Source of the DNA: Glaciecola sp. UBA1851
Lineage (GTDB): Bacteria > Pseudomonadota > Gammaproteobacteria > Enterobacterales > Alteromonadaceae
NCBI GenBank assembly: GCA_002338515.1
Contig: DDIL01000080.1
Coordinates: 47,193-111,192 of the forward strand
Length of the DNA: 64,000 nt
Direction of reading: 5' to 3'
The position numbers were made by a program, and so were the translations under genes. This document shows positions 17,831 to 26,992 of the stretch, one piece after another (the first letter of the stretch is position 1; each line of letters opens with the position of its first letter). Below the pieces are notes generated by a model. It was not told the origin of the DNA, did not search any database, and saw nothing but the letters and a program-made list of their open reading frames with translations.

Positions 17831-19189
17831 ATGAAGCAAATGATTCAAAAAGCAACACTAGGGGTTGCTTCCGCTATATTTTTTGTTGCATTGTCTGCGA
17901 CAGCCTCAGCAGGCATTCCATTTTTCTCAAAAAATGAGGTTCCTTCTCTTGCACCGATGCTGGAAGAAACCACTCCCGCAGTAGTGAGTATTGCGGTTAA
18001 AGGAACGCAAACGTCAAGGCAAGAAGTGCCGGAGATGTTTCGATATTTCTTTGGTGCCCCTAATGAGCAAGTACAAGAGCGGCCTTTTAGAGGATTAGGG
18101 TCAGGCGTTATCATAGATGCGAAGAACGGCTATGTGGTCACAAACAATCATGTTGTTGACAACGCAGATGAAATTCTTGTCAAACTAACTGACGGACGAG
18201 AACTAGTGGCAGAAAAGCTGGGCGCAGATGCGCAAAGTGATATAGCCTTATTAAAAATAGATAATGAAGACTTAGTTGATTTAAAGTTGGCGAATTCTGA
18301 TGAATTACGAGTTGGTGATTTCGTCGTTGCGATTGGCAATCCATTTGGACTAAATCAGACCGTTACTTCTGGTATTGTCAGCGCCTTAGGCCGTTCTGGT
18401 CTTAACATAGGCGGATACGAGGACTTCATCCAAACTGATGCCGCTATTAACAGAGGCAACTCTGGTGGAGCGCTGGTAAGTCTTGAAGGCGAATTAGTGG
18501 GTATCAATACAGCAATTTACGGTCCTAATGGTGGTAACGTAGGCATTGGCTTTGCTATTCCGAGCAATATGATGAAAAGCTTAGTCGACCAAATTATTGA
18601 ATTTGGTGAAGTAAGGCGTGGTTTATTGGGTATTTTAGGTGGAGATGTTGATGAAGCCTTAGCAGAAGCATTCAACTCGGAAGTTAACATTGGTGCGTTT
18701 GTTAATGAAGTTGCCCCTGATACTGCGGCAGAAAAAGCAGGTCTGCAACCTGGCGATATCATCACAAAAATGAATGGTAACGAATTATCAGGTTTTGCAG
18801 AACTTAGAGCTAAAATAGCCAGTGCGGGAGCAGGTGCTAAAATTGCTTTAACTGTTATTCGCGGTGGAGAGGTCAAAATAATCGACGTGACTTTAGATGC
18901 TGCAGGTCCAACTCAAGCTGAAGCTAAAGATATTCACCCAGCTCTTGAAGGTGCTGAATTTAGTAATGGTCAAGATAGTAGTGGCGAAAATGCGGTGATA
19001 GTAGATAGCGTTGAAGCTCGCTCTCCTGCTGCTCGAATAGGTTTGAGAGAAGGCGATATCATTTTAGGTGTTAACCGCAGACGAATTGAAAATATAGAAG
19101 AATTGACAGATAGAGTGAACGACAACAAAGACGTGATTGCGTTAAACGTTCAACGTGGCAACACAAACCTGTTTATAGTGATACGTTAA
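17831..19189 (+). CDS. degQ: Periplasmic serine protease DegQ/DegP family
   Basis: 452 residues. Signal peptide ~1-28 (ATASA/G), trypsin-like domain with catalytic His107 (TNNHVVD), Asp137 (SDIALLKI) and Ser211 (NRGNSGGAL), followed by two PDZ domains at ~260-350 and ~375-450. DegQ degrades and chaperones misfolded periplasmic proteins. The loop around residues 70-88 is short, as in DegQ rather than DegP. The gene sits between zapG and degS, as in E. coli, with an AGGAG ribosome-binding site and a strong terminator after the stop codon. Confidence 0.94.
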   Translation: MKQMIQKATLGVASAIFFVALSATASAGIPFFSKNEVPSLAPMLEETTPAVVSIAVKGTQTSRQEVPEMFRYFFGAPNEQVQERPFRGLGSGVIIDAKNGYVVTNNHVVDNADEILVKLTDGRELVAEKLGADAQSDIALLKIDNEDLVDLKLANSDELRVGDFVVAIGNPFGLNQTVTSGIVSALGRSGLNIGGYEDFIQTDAAINRGNSGGALVSLEGELVGINTAIYGPNGGNVGIGFAIPSNMMKSLVDQIIEFGEVRRGLLGILGGDVDEALAEAFNSEVNIGAFVNEVAPDTAAEKAGLQPGDIITKMNGNELSGFAELRAKIASAGAGAKIALTVIRGGEVKIIDVTLDAAGPTQAEAKDIHPALEGAEFSNGQDSSGENAVIVDSVEARSPAARIGLREGDIILGVNRRRIENIEELTDRVNDNKDVIALNVQRGNTNLFIVIR

Positions 19190-19193
19190 ACCC

Positions 19194-19219
19194 AAAAGGG
19201 GCATTATCGCCCCTTTTTT
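19194..19219 (+). terminator. Rho-independent terminator after degQ
   Basis: AAAAGGGGC (19194-19202) pairs with GCCCCTTTT (19209-19217) around a 6-base loop and runs into six T residues. It lies 5 bases after the degQ stop, so degS likely has its own promoter in the 118 bases that follow. Confidence 0.9.
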
Positions 19220-19337
19220 ATTGATGTAAATTCTTTAATGAAATATAACTAGTTAGGTATGGGTTAAACTATGTTTAATCAGCTGTTTTTGCTATCATTT
19301 ACAAAAACATATTCAATATTTTAGGATAACTCGGTAG

Positions 19338-20420
19338 ATGTCTGTTATTACGCGATTCATTATAGCACTGTTAAAACCGATTATTTTAGGTGTTGTGGTT
19401 GCCTGCATGTTACTGCTGTTTTTTCCCGAATTCAGGCAAGGTGCTGGATTAAATATCAACTGGTTTGATCACACGCCAACCATCCCCAAGAGAGTTAGTT
19501 ACTACGATGCATTAGCTACCAGTGCGCCTGCGGTTGTTAATATCTATAGTGTAAGTCTTGATAACTCCAATAGATTATTCAGAAGCCGACCAATTGAAAG
19601 AACAAATTTAGGCTCAGGTGTTATCATGCGAGATGAAGGCTATTTACTCACTTGCTATCACGTCATAAGAAATGCAGACAGCATTTATGTTGCAATCCAA
19701 GATAGTCGCTTTATTCCCGCTCAACTTGTGGGTTTTGATGAAGTTACCGATTTAGCTGTGCTAAGAATTTACGAAGATAATTTACAAGTCATTCCACAAA
19801 TTGAAGAGCCTGACTTACGTGTGGGCGATATGGTTATGGCAATAGGTAACCCATTAGATTTAGGTCAAACTATTACCGCTGGCATAGTCAGTAGAGTAGG
19901 TAGTAATGGGTTAGCAAACTATTTTGATTTTATTCAAACGGATGCAGTACTAAACCCCGGAAACTCTGGTGGTGCGCTCGTAGATTCAAACGGATATTTA
20001 GTGGGCATAACCAACGCCAACTTTAAGACATTAGATAACCGCAGACGTGTGCAAGACGTAAATGGAGTGAATTTTGCGGTGCCCTATCCTTTAGCGCGAC
20101 GCGTGATGGATGAAATAATTGAAAATGGTACGGTTCGTCGCGGGCAACTTGGATTTAGCGGAAAAGGGTATGACAATAGAGGAATATTGGTCAATAGCGT
20201 AGCAACCAACGGACCTGCGCACATAGCAGGCTTAAAAGTGAATGATTTACTGCTTTCCGTTGCGGGACAAGAAGTTAGGGACGTATCTAAAACACTTGAT
20301 CTTATTGCTGAAACGCAACCAGGCACCAAAATAGAATTAATCGTGAACAGAGCCGATGAGATAATAACCATAACCGTAACCGTTGGTGAACTCGATTTGC
20401 AAATGATTGCTAGAAGCTAA
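19338..20420 (+). CDS. degS: Membrane-anchored site-1 protease DegS
   Basis: 360 residues. One N-terminal membrane anchor (~8-29), protease domain with His108 (LTCYHVI), Asp138 (TDLAVLRI) and Ser210 (NPGNSGGALVD), and a single PDZ domain (~255-345). DegS senses unfolded outer-membrane protein C-termini through its PDZ domain and cuts the anti-sigma factor RseA, starting the sigma-E response. The single PDZ and non-cleaved anchor separate it from DegQ next door. It converges with murA, 28 bases apart. Confidence 0.95.
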   Translation: MSVITRFIIALLKPIILGVVVACMLLLFFPEFRQGAGLNINWFDHTPTIPKRVSYYDALATSAPAVVNIYSVSLDNSNRLFRSRPIERTNLGSGVIMRDEGYLLTCYHVIRNADSIYVAIQDSRFIPAQLVGFDEVTDLAVLRIYEDNLQVIPQIEEPDLRVGDMVMAIGNPLDLGQTITAGIVSRVGSNGLANYFDFIQTDAVLNPGNSGGALVDSNGYLVGITNANFKTLDNRRRVQDVNGVNFAVPYPLARRVMDEIIENGTVRRGQLGFSGKGYDNRGILVNSVATNGPAHIAGLKVNDLLLSVAGQEVRDVSKTLDLIAETQPGTKIELIVNRADEIITITVTVGELDLQMIARS

Positions 20421-20448
20421 TCGAGAATACAACGTCCATACTGACTAG

Positions 20449-21711
20449 TTACTCACTAATACGTTCTATATTAGCACCCAAAGCACCCAACTTATCTTCT
20501 ATCGCTTCATAGCCTCTGTCTAAATGATATATTCTATCAACTATAGTCTCGCCGTCAGCCACGAGGCCGGCTATCACTAGGCTGGCAGATGCGCGCAGAT
20601 CAGTTGCCATTACTTGTGCACCTTTTAACGATGAGCTGCCTTGAGTAAGCGCATTATTGCCTTCAAGCTCAATTTTAGCTCCCATTCTATGCAGTTCAGG
20701 AACATGCATAAAGCGATTTTCAAAAATCGTTTCAGTAATTACGCCGCTACCTTTTGCAACCGCATTTAATGTCACAAACTGCGCTTGCATATCAGTGGGA
20801 AAACCAGGGTGAGGCATCGTTTTTAGACTAACAGCTTTAGGTGCCTGCCCTTGCATATCCAAACTAATCCAGTCTTCACCAGTTTCAATTTTGGCGCCTG
20901 CTTGTTCTAATTTACTGATTACAGCGTCTAAGGTATCAGGCGCTGCGTTTAAACACTTGATACTGCCTTTGCTTACCGCTGCAGCAACAAGAAATGTCCC
21001 TGTTTCTATTCTGTCGGGCAAAATGTTGTAATGGCATCCGTTGAGTTTTTCAACACCTGTAATTACTATTTTATCCGTACCAGCGCCTTCAACTTTTCCG
21101 CCCATCGCATTTATACAATTTGCAAGATCAACTATTTCTGGCTCTCGCGCAGCATTTTCCAATATGGTTTCGCCTTCAGCGAGCGATGCAGCCATTATTA
21201 GATTTTCAGTCGCACCAACTGAAACAACATCCATGAAGATACGTGCCCCCTGCAAACGACCATTCACTGACGCACGCACATACCCTTCTTCAACATGAAC
21301 AATTGCTCCCATCTTTTCTAAGCCAGATAAGTGCAAATTAACCGGTCTAGCACCAATTGCACAGCCACCAGGAAGAGAGACATTAGCTTTTCCGTACTTT
21401 GCAAGTAAAGGGCCTAATACTAAAATAGACGCCCTCATTGTTCTTACAAGTTCATAAGATGCGCGCACATTGTTTAAAGAACTCGCATCAATCTCAACAG
21501 AGTTTGCAGAAATTTGATTAATTTGTGCACCAAAGTCTTTTAACAATAATAGCGTAGTGTTGATATCACGTAGTTTTGGAACGTTACTAAACGTACAGGT
21601 ACTACTTGCTAGCAAACTTGATATTAATACAGGCAAAGCCGCATTTTTTGCACCTGATATGGTGACGTTACCTTTTAAAGGCGGGCTTTTATTTATCCGC
21701 AATTTATCCAA
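20449..21711 (-). CDS. murA: UDP-N-acetylglucosamine 1-carboxyvinyltransferase MurA
   Basis: 420 residues, the standard length. It catalyses the first committed step of peptidoglycan synthesis, transfer of enolpyruvate from PEP to UDP-GlcNAc, in the cytoplasm. Visible marks are the N-terminal SGAKNAALP (Lys22-Asn23 region), the catalytic loop LPGGCAIGARP with Cys117 (the fosfomycin target), and HPGFPTDMQAQF near residue 300. It follows ibaG in the same direction after 177 bases, the usual gammaproteobacterial order. Confidence 0.97.
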   Translation of the reverse strand: MDKLRINKSPPLKGNVTISGAKNAALPVLISSLLASSTCTFSNVPKLRDINTTLLLLKDFGAQINQISANSVEIDASSLNNVRASYELVRTMRASILVLGPLLAKYGKANVSLPGGCAIGARPVNLHLSGLEKMGAIVHVEEGYVRASVNGRLQGARIFMDVVSVGATENLIMAASLAEGETILENAAREPEIVDLANCINAMGGKVEGAGTDKIVITGVEKLNGCHYNILPDRIETGTFLVAAAVSKGSIKCLNAAPDTLDAVISKLEQAGAKIETGEDWISLDMQGQAPKAVSLKTMPHPGFPTDMQAQFVTLNAVAKGSGVITETIFENRFMHVPELHRMGAKIELEGNNALTQGSSSLKGAQVMATDLRASASLVIAGLVADGETIVDRIYHLDRGYEAIEDKLGALGANIERISE

Positions 21712-21888
21712 TTGTATTTCCTACTAATATATTTGCTAACGCTTGATATTCAATTTGACACATACTTTTACATGGAGCAATAAGCATTGTGCAAATGCGA
21801 TTGCATGATAACAAGTTATGTTTTTACACACTACTAAAAAGCACAATGAATGAGTTTTTATTTAGATAGAGTTAACGAGGAAAGTTCA

Positions 21889-22137
21889 CTAGTTAAAAAG
21901 TTTTTCTCTTTGCCACTGCTGTATTGAAAATGTTTTTATTGAAACTGCGTGAATTGTTCCATCAGAAATAAGGCCTGATAAGGGTTGATATACTGTTTGT
22001 TGCCTTTTTACTCTGCTCATAGATTCGAATGAATCATCAATAGCAATAACTTGAAAGTGAGTACCTTCGCTTTTCACTTTTACTTCAGCAATTTGTAACG
22101 TCTCTTTTAGTAATTGTGCAATTTCTTCGTTTGTCAT
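21889..22137 (-). CDS. ibaG: BolA-family protein IbaG
   Basis: 82 residues, a complete small BolA-fold protein. The segment VKSEGTHFQVIAIDDSFESMSRVKRQQ..Y holds the BolA core with the conserved His that helps bind a [2Fe-2S] cluster together with monothiol glutaredoxin. IbaG is linked to iron-sulfur trafficking and envelope integrity. It sits between mlaB and murA, which is the conserved position. Confidence 0.92.
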   Translation of the reverse strand: MTNEEIAQLLKETLQIAEVKVKSEGTHFQVIAIDDSFESMSRVKRQQTVYQPLSGLISDGTIHAVSIKTFSIQQWQREKLFN

Positions 22138-22186
22138 TTAATATCCAATTTTAAAAAAGGTTATTCATACTAAGCTTCTTTAAAAC

Positions 22187-22525
22187 TTAGGTAAATTTAG
22201 TTAATAGACTTTTCGCATTGCTTAACGCTGCTAGGTTAAGAAGTTGAGCGGGCATATTTTCCAATCTAAATGTAATGTTATTTTTTACTAAAACAGCCAC
22301 TAAATTTAGCAACCACGCCAAGCCAGCCGTATCTATACGCTCTACGCTTGCTAAATCGATCGTAATTAATGTAGAGGTTAGGATGTTAGATTGTTGATTG
22401 CTCGTTAACGCCTGCCAATAATCAGTTGTTAAGGTGTTTTGTAATAAATCGCCTCTAACGACTATTATGTATTTTCCATCTCCAGCACTCTTGTCGGCTT
22501 CTAGGCTAGTGTTTTCATTAGCCAT
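22187..22525 (-). CDS. mlaB: MlaB, STAS-domain subunit of the Mla lipid transporter
   Basis: 112 residues forming one STAS domain (residues ~15-108; ITIDLASVERIDTAGLAWLLNL is the signature region, with the conserved Asp-Thr/Ser-Ala-Gly). MlaB binds the ATPase MlaF and supports assembly of the MlaFEDB complex in the inner membrane. The start codon overlaps the end of mlaC by 8 bases, indicating translational coupling. The N-terminal ~12 residues are an unconserved hydrophilic lead. Confidence 0.9.
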   Translation of the reverse strand: MANENTSLEADKSAGDGKYIIVVRGDLLQNTLTTDYWQALTSNQQSNILTSTLITIDLASVERIDTAGLAWLLNLVAVLVKNNITFRLENMPAQLLNLAALSNAKSLLTKFT

Positions 22526-23270
22526 TGATTTCGCTCTGATTGTTTTTTATTGATGCATTAGATTCAGTATTATTTTGCAACACTATTGGCTTTCTAATAC
22601 TTTCACGCATATTTTCAATCACTTTTTGTATTCCTTCCTTTCGGAGAATACTTTCAAATTCAGATTGCTTGCTCGATAGCATGCTAATCCCCTCGGCAAC
22701 CATATCGTAAGCTTGCCAAGTACCTGAGCGGCTATCTTTACGCACTTTGAAAGCCACTTTAATATCTGGACGTGCATCATCTTTTATCACTGCTCGAATA
22801 GTTGCATGCGTCTCATTGGCATAGTTTGATGCAGGTTCAAACTCAACGGTTTGGTCATCATAATATCCCATAGCAACCGCATAACTGGTTATTAAATATT
22901 GTCTAAATACAGATACAAACTCTAATAGCTCTTTTTTATCAACTGAACGAGCATATTTTCCAAGTACTTTAAAGGCAGAAAAACGATAATCGATATAAGG
23001 CATCAATTCTTCGTCCATTATTGTTCGTAGTATTTCAGGATCAGACTGAATATTCTTTTGTTCTTGCTTAATTCTAGCAAAGGCTCTTGATGCAGCCTGC
23101 TCAATCATTACATAGGGATCATCTTGAGCTATTTTCTCACTAGCTAAGGTAGCGGTAACTAGAGACTGCGATGAAAGCTGTTGTGCATTAGCTAAATTAG
23201 TTGAAAATAGACCAGTTATCAATATGATAGAAACTGGTAACTTTGTAATTTGTTTCGATAAAATATTCAA
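22518..23270 (-). CDS. mlaC: MlaC, periplasmic phospholipid carrier
   Basis: 250 residues, longer than the ~211 of E. coli MlaC owing to a longer signal region and an extra C-terminal tail (~225-250). Signal peptide ~1-30 (TNLANAQQ). The Tol-Tol-Ttg2 domain shows MDEELMPYIDYRFSAFKVLGKYAR and the YDMVAEGISML segment typical of the family. MlaC ferries phospholipids between the outer-membrane MlaA complex and MlaD. It directly abuts mlaD (no gap) and overlaps mlaB. Confidence 0.92.
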   Translation of the reverse strand: MNILSKQITKLPVSIILITGLFSTNLANAQQLSSQSLVTATLASEKIAQDDPYVMIEQAASRAFARIKQEQKNIQSDPEILRTIMDEELMPYIDYRFSAFKVLGKYARSVDKKELLEFVSVFRQYLITSYAVAMGYYDDQTVEFEPASNYANETHATIRAVIKDDARPDIKVAFKVRKDSRSGTWQAYDMVAEGISMLSSKQSEFESILRKEGIQKVIENMRESIRKPIVLQNNTESNASIKNNQSEING

Positions 23271-23795
23271 TTATTCGCTTCCTTGGTTAAATAAAAATTG
23301 ACCAATTAAATCTTCTAATACTAACGCTGATTTAGTATCAAATATTTCTTCACCTTCAGTAAGATATGGGCACTGGCGTAAGTCTGCGGATTCACACACC
23401 TTATCCTCTTCAATACTGACTAAATCTTCTGGAAAAATAAAACCTGGCTGTAAACCAATAAATTGTTCACCTAATAAACCTGAGGTCAATATAGATAGGC
23501 TGCTTGTGTCTGGGAATGTGTTTTTATATTCAGAAGATATTTGCAGTTCAACAACCGGAATTAAATCTGCTCCATCTAAATATATTCTTTCAACTCTACC
23601 AACAACTACGCCACCTACTTTGACAGATGAACGAGCTTTCAAGCCACCAATGTTATCGAATCTAGCATTTAACTTGTACGTCTCACCACTTCCAGCCATG
23701 CCTTGATTCGCCACTTTTAAAGCAAGTAATAAGGTAGCTGCAATTGCTAACGCTACAAAAAAACCAACTAAAATTTCTGCTTTTCTACTTGTCAT
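23271..23795 (-). CDS. mlaD: MlaD, MCE-domain subunit of the Mla transporter
   Basis: 174 residues: one N-terminal membrane anchor (~8-28), then a single MCE domain (~35-118) with YKLNARFDNIGGLKARSSVKVGG and the ILTSGLLGEQFIGLQPG segment. MlaD forms a hexameric ring that channels lipids between MlaC and the permease MlaE. The C-terminal region (~120-174) is acidic and contains a Cys pair (CESADLRQCP) I do not recall in E. coli MlaD, which could be a local disulfide in the periplasm. Confidence 0.93.
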   Translation of the reverse strand: MTSRKAEILVGFFVALAIAATLLLALKVANQGMAGSGETYKLNARFDNIGGLKARSSVKVGGVVVGRVERIYLDGADLIPVVELQISSEYKNTFPDTSSLSILTSGLLGEQFIGLQPGFIFPEDLVSIEEDKVCESADLRQCPYLTEGEEIFDTKSALVLEDLIGQFLFNQGSE

Positions 23796-23803
23796 TGAAA
23801 GTC

Positions 23804-24595
23804 CTAACTAATACCGAACATTAAGGCGGTTAAAATAAAATCGAGTCCTAAAATTAATAAAGAAGAGTACACTACTGTTTGAGTTGTTGCTTGACTAATA
23901 CCTTCAGATGTTGGTACGCAAGAATAACCTTTATACAATGCTATCCAAACAACAACCAAAGCGAAAACAATACTTTTAATTATCCCATTTACAACATCTT
24001 TGTCCCATTCAACGGTTGATTGCATAATTGACCAGTAACTTCCTGAATCAACTCCTAGCCAATCAACACCAACAAGGTGCCCGCCTAATATACCAATGGC
24101 AGAAAAGATGATGGCAAGCATAGGCATACTAATTACACCCGCCCAAAAGCGCGGAGCAATCACTCTTCGCAGGGGATCAACGGCCATCATTTCAAGGCTA
24201 CTAAGCTGTTCAGTTGCTTTCATCAAACCAATTTCAGCGGTAAGAGCAGAACCAGCTCTACCTGCAAACAAAAGTGCGGTGACCACCGGCCCTAATTCTC
24301 GCAGTAATGACAACGCTACCATAGGGCCTAGGCTTCCTTCGGCACCATAATTTACAAGTATAGTATAGCCTTGTAGCGCCATCACCATACCAATAAACAA
24401 TCCTGAGACCATAATAATTAGAAGAGACTGAACGCCTACCACATAAATTTGATGAATGGTTAATCCAATATTTTTTACTTTTGGAAAAGCGAATAGCGCA
24501 CCAAACAACATAAGAGAAGCTTGTCCTATTGCAACAACTTTTTCTATTGTTGTTCGACCTATTGAAGCAAAATAGTTAGCTAGTTGAGTCATCAA
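23804..24595 (-). CDS. mlaE: MlaE, permease of the Mla phospholipid transporter
   Basis: 263 residues with five to six hydrophobic segments. The family motifs LLRELGPVVTALLFAGRAGSALTAEIG (residues ~90-117) and the EQLSSLEMMAVDPLRRVIAPRF coupling region are intact. Two MlaE copies with MlaF, MlaD and MlaB form the inner-membrane ABC system that keeps phospholipids out of the outer leaflet of the outer membrane. Its start codon overlaps the mlaF stop by 4 bases. Confidence 0.95.
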   Translation of the reverse strand: MMTQLANYFASIGRTTIEKVVAIGQASLMLFGALFAFPKVKNIGLTIHQIYVVGVQSLLIIMVSGLFIGMVMALQGYTILVNYGAEGSLGPMVALSLLRELGPVVTALLFAGRAGSALTAEIGLMKATEQLSSLEMMAVDPLRRVIAPRFWAGVISMPMLAIIFSAIGILGGHLVGVDWLGVDSGSYWSIMQSTVEWDKDVVNGIIKSIVFALVVVWIALYKGYSCVPTSEGISQATTQTVVYSSLLILGLDFILTALMFGIS

Positions 24596-25389
24596 TTTAC
24601 CGCCAACAAGTCATCTTGCAGGCTTTCTGCATTGTAATGAAACGGCACTGGGCCATCTGCGTCACCATTTAAAAACTGCCGCACCAAAGGAGAGTCAGAA
24701 TTTTTAATTTCTTCGGGTGTACCTGCCCCAATAATTGTTTTATTTGCCATAATATAAGCATAATCTGCAATTTCTAATACTTCTGACACATCGTGTGTTA
24801 CTACAATAGAGGTTAAGTCTAACGCTTTATTTAGGGTTTTGATTAGCTCAACCAAGACCCCCATTGATATAGGATCTTGCCCTGCAAAAGGTTCATCATA
24901 CATGATTAGGTCAGGATCTAAGGCGATTGCCCTTGCCAAAGCAGCCCGTCTTGCCATTCCGCCCGATAATTCGCTAGGCATCAACCCAAGCGCACCGCGA
25001 AGCCCTACCGCTTCTAGTTTTAATTTAACAATTGTAGAGATGATAGATTCATCTAATTTTGTATGTTCTCTTAATGGAAAAGCAACGTTATCAAAAACAC
25101 TCATATTGGTAAATAATGCTCCGCTTTGAAAGAGCATGCTCATTTTTCTGCGCATTTCATACAAACGTGAGCGAGAAACTTTATGAACATTTTCACCTTG
25201 AAATATAACGTCACCTGAATTTGGTACTAATTGCCCACCTATAATTTTAAGTAAGGTTGTTTTACCAATTCCACTTGGCCCCATAATTGCCGTAATCCCG
25301 CCTTTAGCGACAGACAACGAAATATTTTCATAAATAGTTCGTTCACCTCTAGTAAAGTGCATATTAGTTATTTCAACTACTTTGGTCAT
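24592..25389 (-). CDS. mlaF: MlaF, ATPase of the Mla phospholipid transporter
   Basis: 265 residues. ABC ATPase with Walker A GPSGIGKTT (37-45), Q-loop FQSGALF, signature SELSGGMARR, Walker B LIMYDEPFAGQDP and switch His in VVTHDVSE. The C-terminal tail (~245-265) is the region that reaches across to the partner subunit in E. coli MlaF. First gene of the mlaFEDCB-ibaG-murA run on the minus strand; its promoter must lie in the long spacer upstream. Confidence 0.95.
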   Translation of the reverse strand: MTKVVEITNMHFTRGERTIYENISLSVAKGGITAIMGPSGIGKTTLLKIIGGQLVPNSGDVIFQGENVHKVSRSRLYEMRRKMSMLFQSGALFTNMSVFDNVAFPLREHTKLDESIISTIVKLKLEAVGLRGALGLMPSELSGGMARRAALARAIALDPDLIMYDEPFAGQDPISMGVLVELIKTLNKALDLTSIVVTHDVSEVLEIADYAYIMANKTIIGAGTPEEIKNSDSPLVRQFLNGDADGPVPFHYNAESLQDDLLAVN

Positions 25390-25979
25390 TTGCTTTAGAC
25401 GGCCTATTGTTACAATGTTGTTCTTTTACCCTGATACATGACAAGGTGATCATTAAATAAATTTCAATATTTATTCGTCGCTTCGAAAGCGATTGCATTC
25501 AAAGGTACTACGAAGCGACAACACAATTATAACTCATGAATAAAATTTAAGAGTTTATTTTCACCATAAGAGTAAAAAATAACCGTTTCAGTTCAATAAA
25601 AGTACGAACATTAACTAATTGCAATTAATCGTAATGCTTTCGCGCTGTTAATATGGTCTTATTATAGCTTTTTTCAAGTTGTACGATTGTAAATAAACGT
25701 AACAAATAATTTATCCTGTTACAGAATTAGCTCCTAAGAATACTGAGAACTGATAATTGAAGGTGTAATGTTAAAATAGAGTCAGTAGTTGATATGTTTA
25801 ATTAACGCAAAGAAAATGAGCAAATTCAGTTATTTTAAAGAATATTGATGCTGTCTTATTCGAAATAAAATAGATTCCTAACCTACAATCTAATTAATTT
25901 TTAAAATAGTGTGATTTTCGTCTTTTAAATCGCTACAATTCAAACAATAAATAGACTTCAAAACAAGTAGATAGATTAC
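25390..25979. other. Intergenic region, 590 bases, between mlaF and yrbG
   Basis: Divergent spacer, AT-rich, with no credible open frame on either strand. It must hold the promoters of the mla operon and of yrbG-kdsDC-lptCAB. The one structure I see is the inverted repeat at 25477-25519. Confidence 0.6.
25477..25519. repeat. Inverted repeat in the mlaF-yrbG spacer
   Basis: GTCGCTTCG (25477-25485) and CGAAGCGAC (25511-25519) are perfect 9-base complements separated by 25 bases. It has no following T-run, so it is not an obvious terminator; it may be a regulator-binding site or a solo structured repeat. Confidence 0.45.
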
Positions 25980-26936
25980 GTGATAATCAATATTGTAATT
26001 TTTGTTATAGGGCTAATGGTGCTTAGTTGGAGTGCTGACAGGTTCGTCTACGGGGCCTCTGCCTTAGCCAAAAACATTGGCGTAACACCAATGATGATTG
26101 GCTTAACAATAGTAGCAATGGGTTCTTCTGCTCCCGAAATTGTTGTTGCTGCCACCGCTGCGTTTAACGGCAGTACAGATACTGCTGTAGGAAATTCATT
26201 AGGTTCAAATATTACCAACATAGCATTGGTATTGGGCATTACTGCCATTATTAAGCCGTTAATTGTATCTTCAACCACATTGAAACGTGAACTCCCCTTA
26301 ATGTTAATAATCACCCTTATTGGTGTGTATTTTCTTGCTGATAGTGAATTAAGCTTTATTGAAGGTGTCGTGCTAATTACTTTATTCGTATTGGTTATTG
26401 CGGGGATGTCAGTCTTGTCTTTTGTTGTTGATAAAAATGATCCACTTATAGCTGAAACTGATTCTGAAGTGCCGAGCAATGTGGCAAATGGTACGGCCGT
26501 TTTCTGGGTTATACTAGGCCTAATTTTACTTCCGCTTAGCGCCCATTTTTTAGTTGAATCAGCTGTCTTTATTGCTAGACATTATGGAATAAGCGATCTT
26601 GTAATTGGATTAACTATTATAGCGATTGGTACAAGCTTACCCGAGTTAGCTGCAAGTGTAGCAGGAGTGATGAAAGGCGAAGATGACCTTGCACTTGGAA
26701 ATATTATTGGATCTAATATATTTAATTTGCTAGCTGTTCTTGCTATGCCTGGCTTAATTTCCCCGGGCATGATTGACGGAAATGCTGCATCAAGAGACTC
26801 ATTAGTCATGCTTGGCTTATCTATTTTACTATTTGTATTTTGTTTTAACCTTAAAGGTACAAGAAGAATAAACAGATTTGAAGCGGCAATTTTCCTAGTC
26901 ATTTTCGTTGGATATCAATATATTTTATTTACTTAA
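25980..26936 (+). CDS. yrbG: CaCA-family calcium/sodium antiporter, YrbG-like
   Basis: 318 residues, about ten membrane segments in two homologous halves. Each half carries the ion-binding alpha repeat: MGSSAPEIVVA (residues ~48-58) with GNSLGSNITN, and GTSLPELAASVAG (~217-229) with GNIIGSNIFNLL. Such proteins exchange Na+ or H+ for Ca2+ across the inner membrane. The start is a GTG with a weak ribosome-binding site. Position beside mla and before kdsD is conserved in gammaproteobacteria. Confidence 0.92.
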   Translation: MIINIVIFVIGLMVLSWSADRFVYGASALAKNIGVTPMMIGLTIVAMGSSAPEIVVAATAAFNGSTDTAVGNSLGSNITNIALVLGITAIIKPLIVSSTTLKRELPLMLIITLIGVYFLADSELSFIEGVVLITLFVLVIAGMSVLSFVVDKNDPLIAETDSEVPSNVANGTAVFWVILGLILLPLSAHFLVESAVFIARHYGISDLVIGLTIIAIGTSLPELAASVAGVMKGEDDLALGNIIGSNIFNLLAVLAMPGLISPGMIDGNAASRDSLVMLGLSILLFVFCFNLKGTRRINRFEAAIFLVIFVGYQYILFT

Positions 26937-26992
26937 TATAAAATATATTTTCTGATGTTTATTCAAGTTCAACAATCAAAATTGAGGGTATC

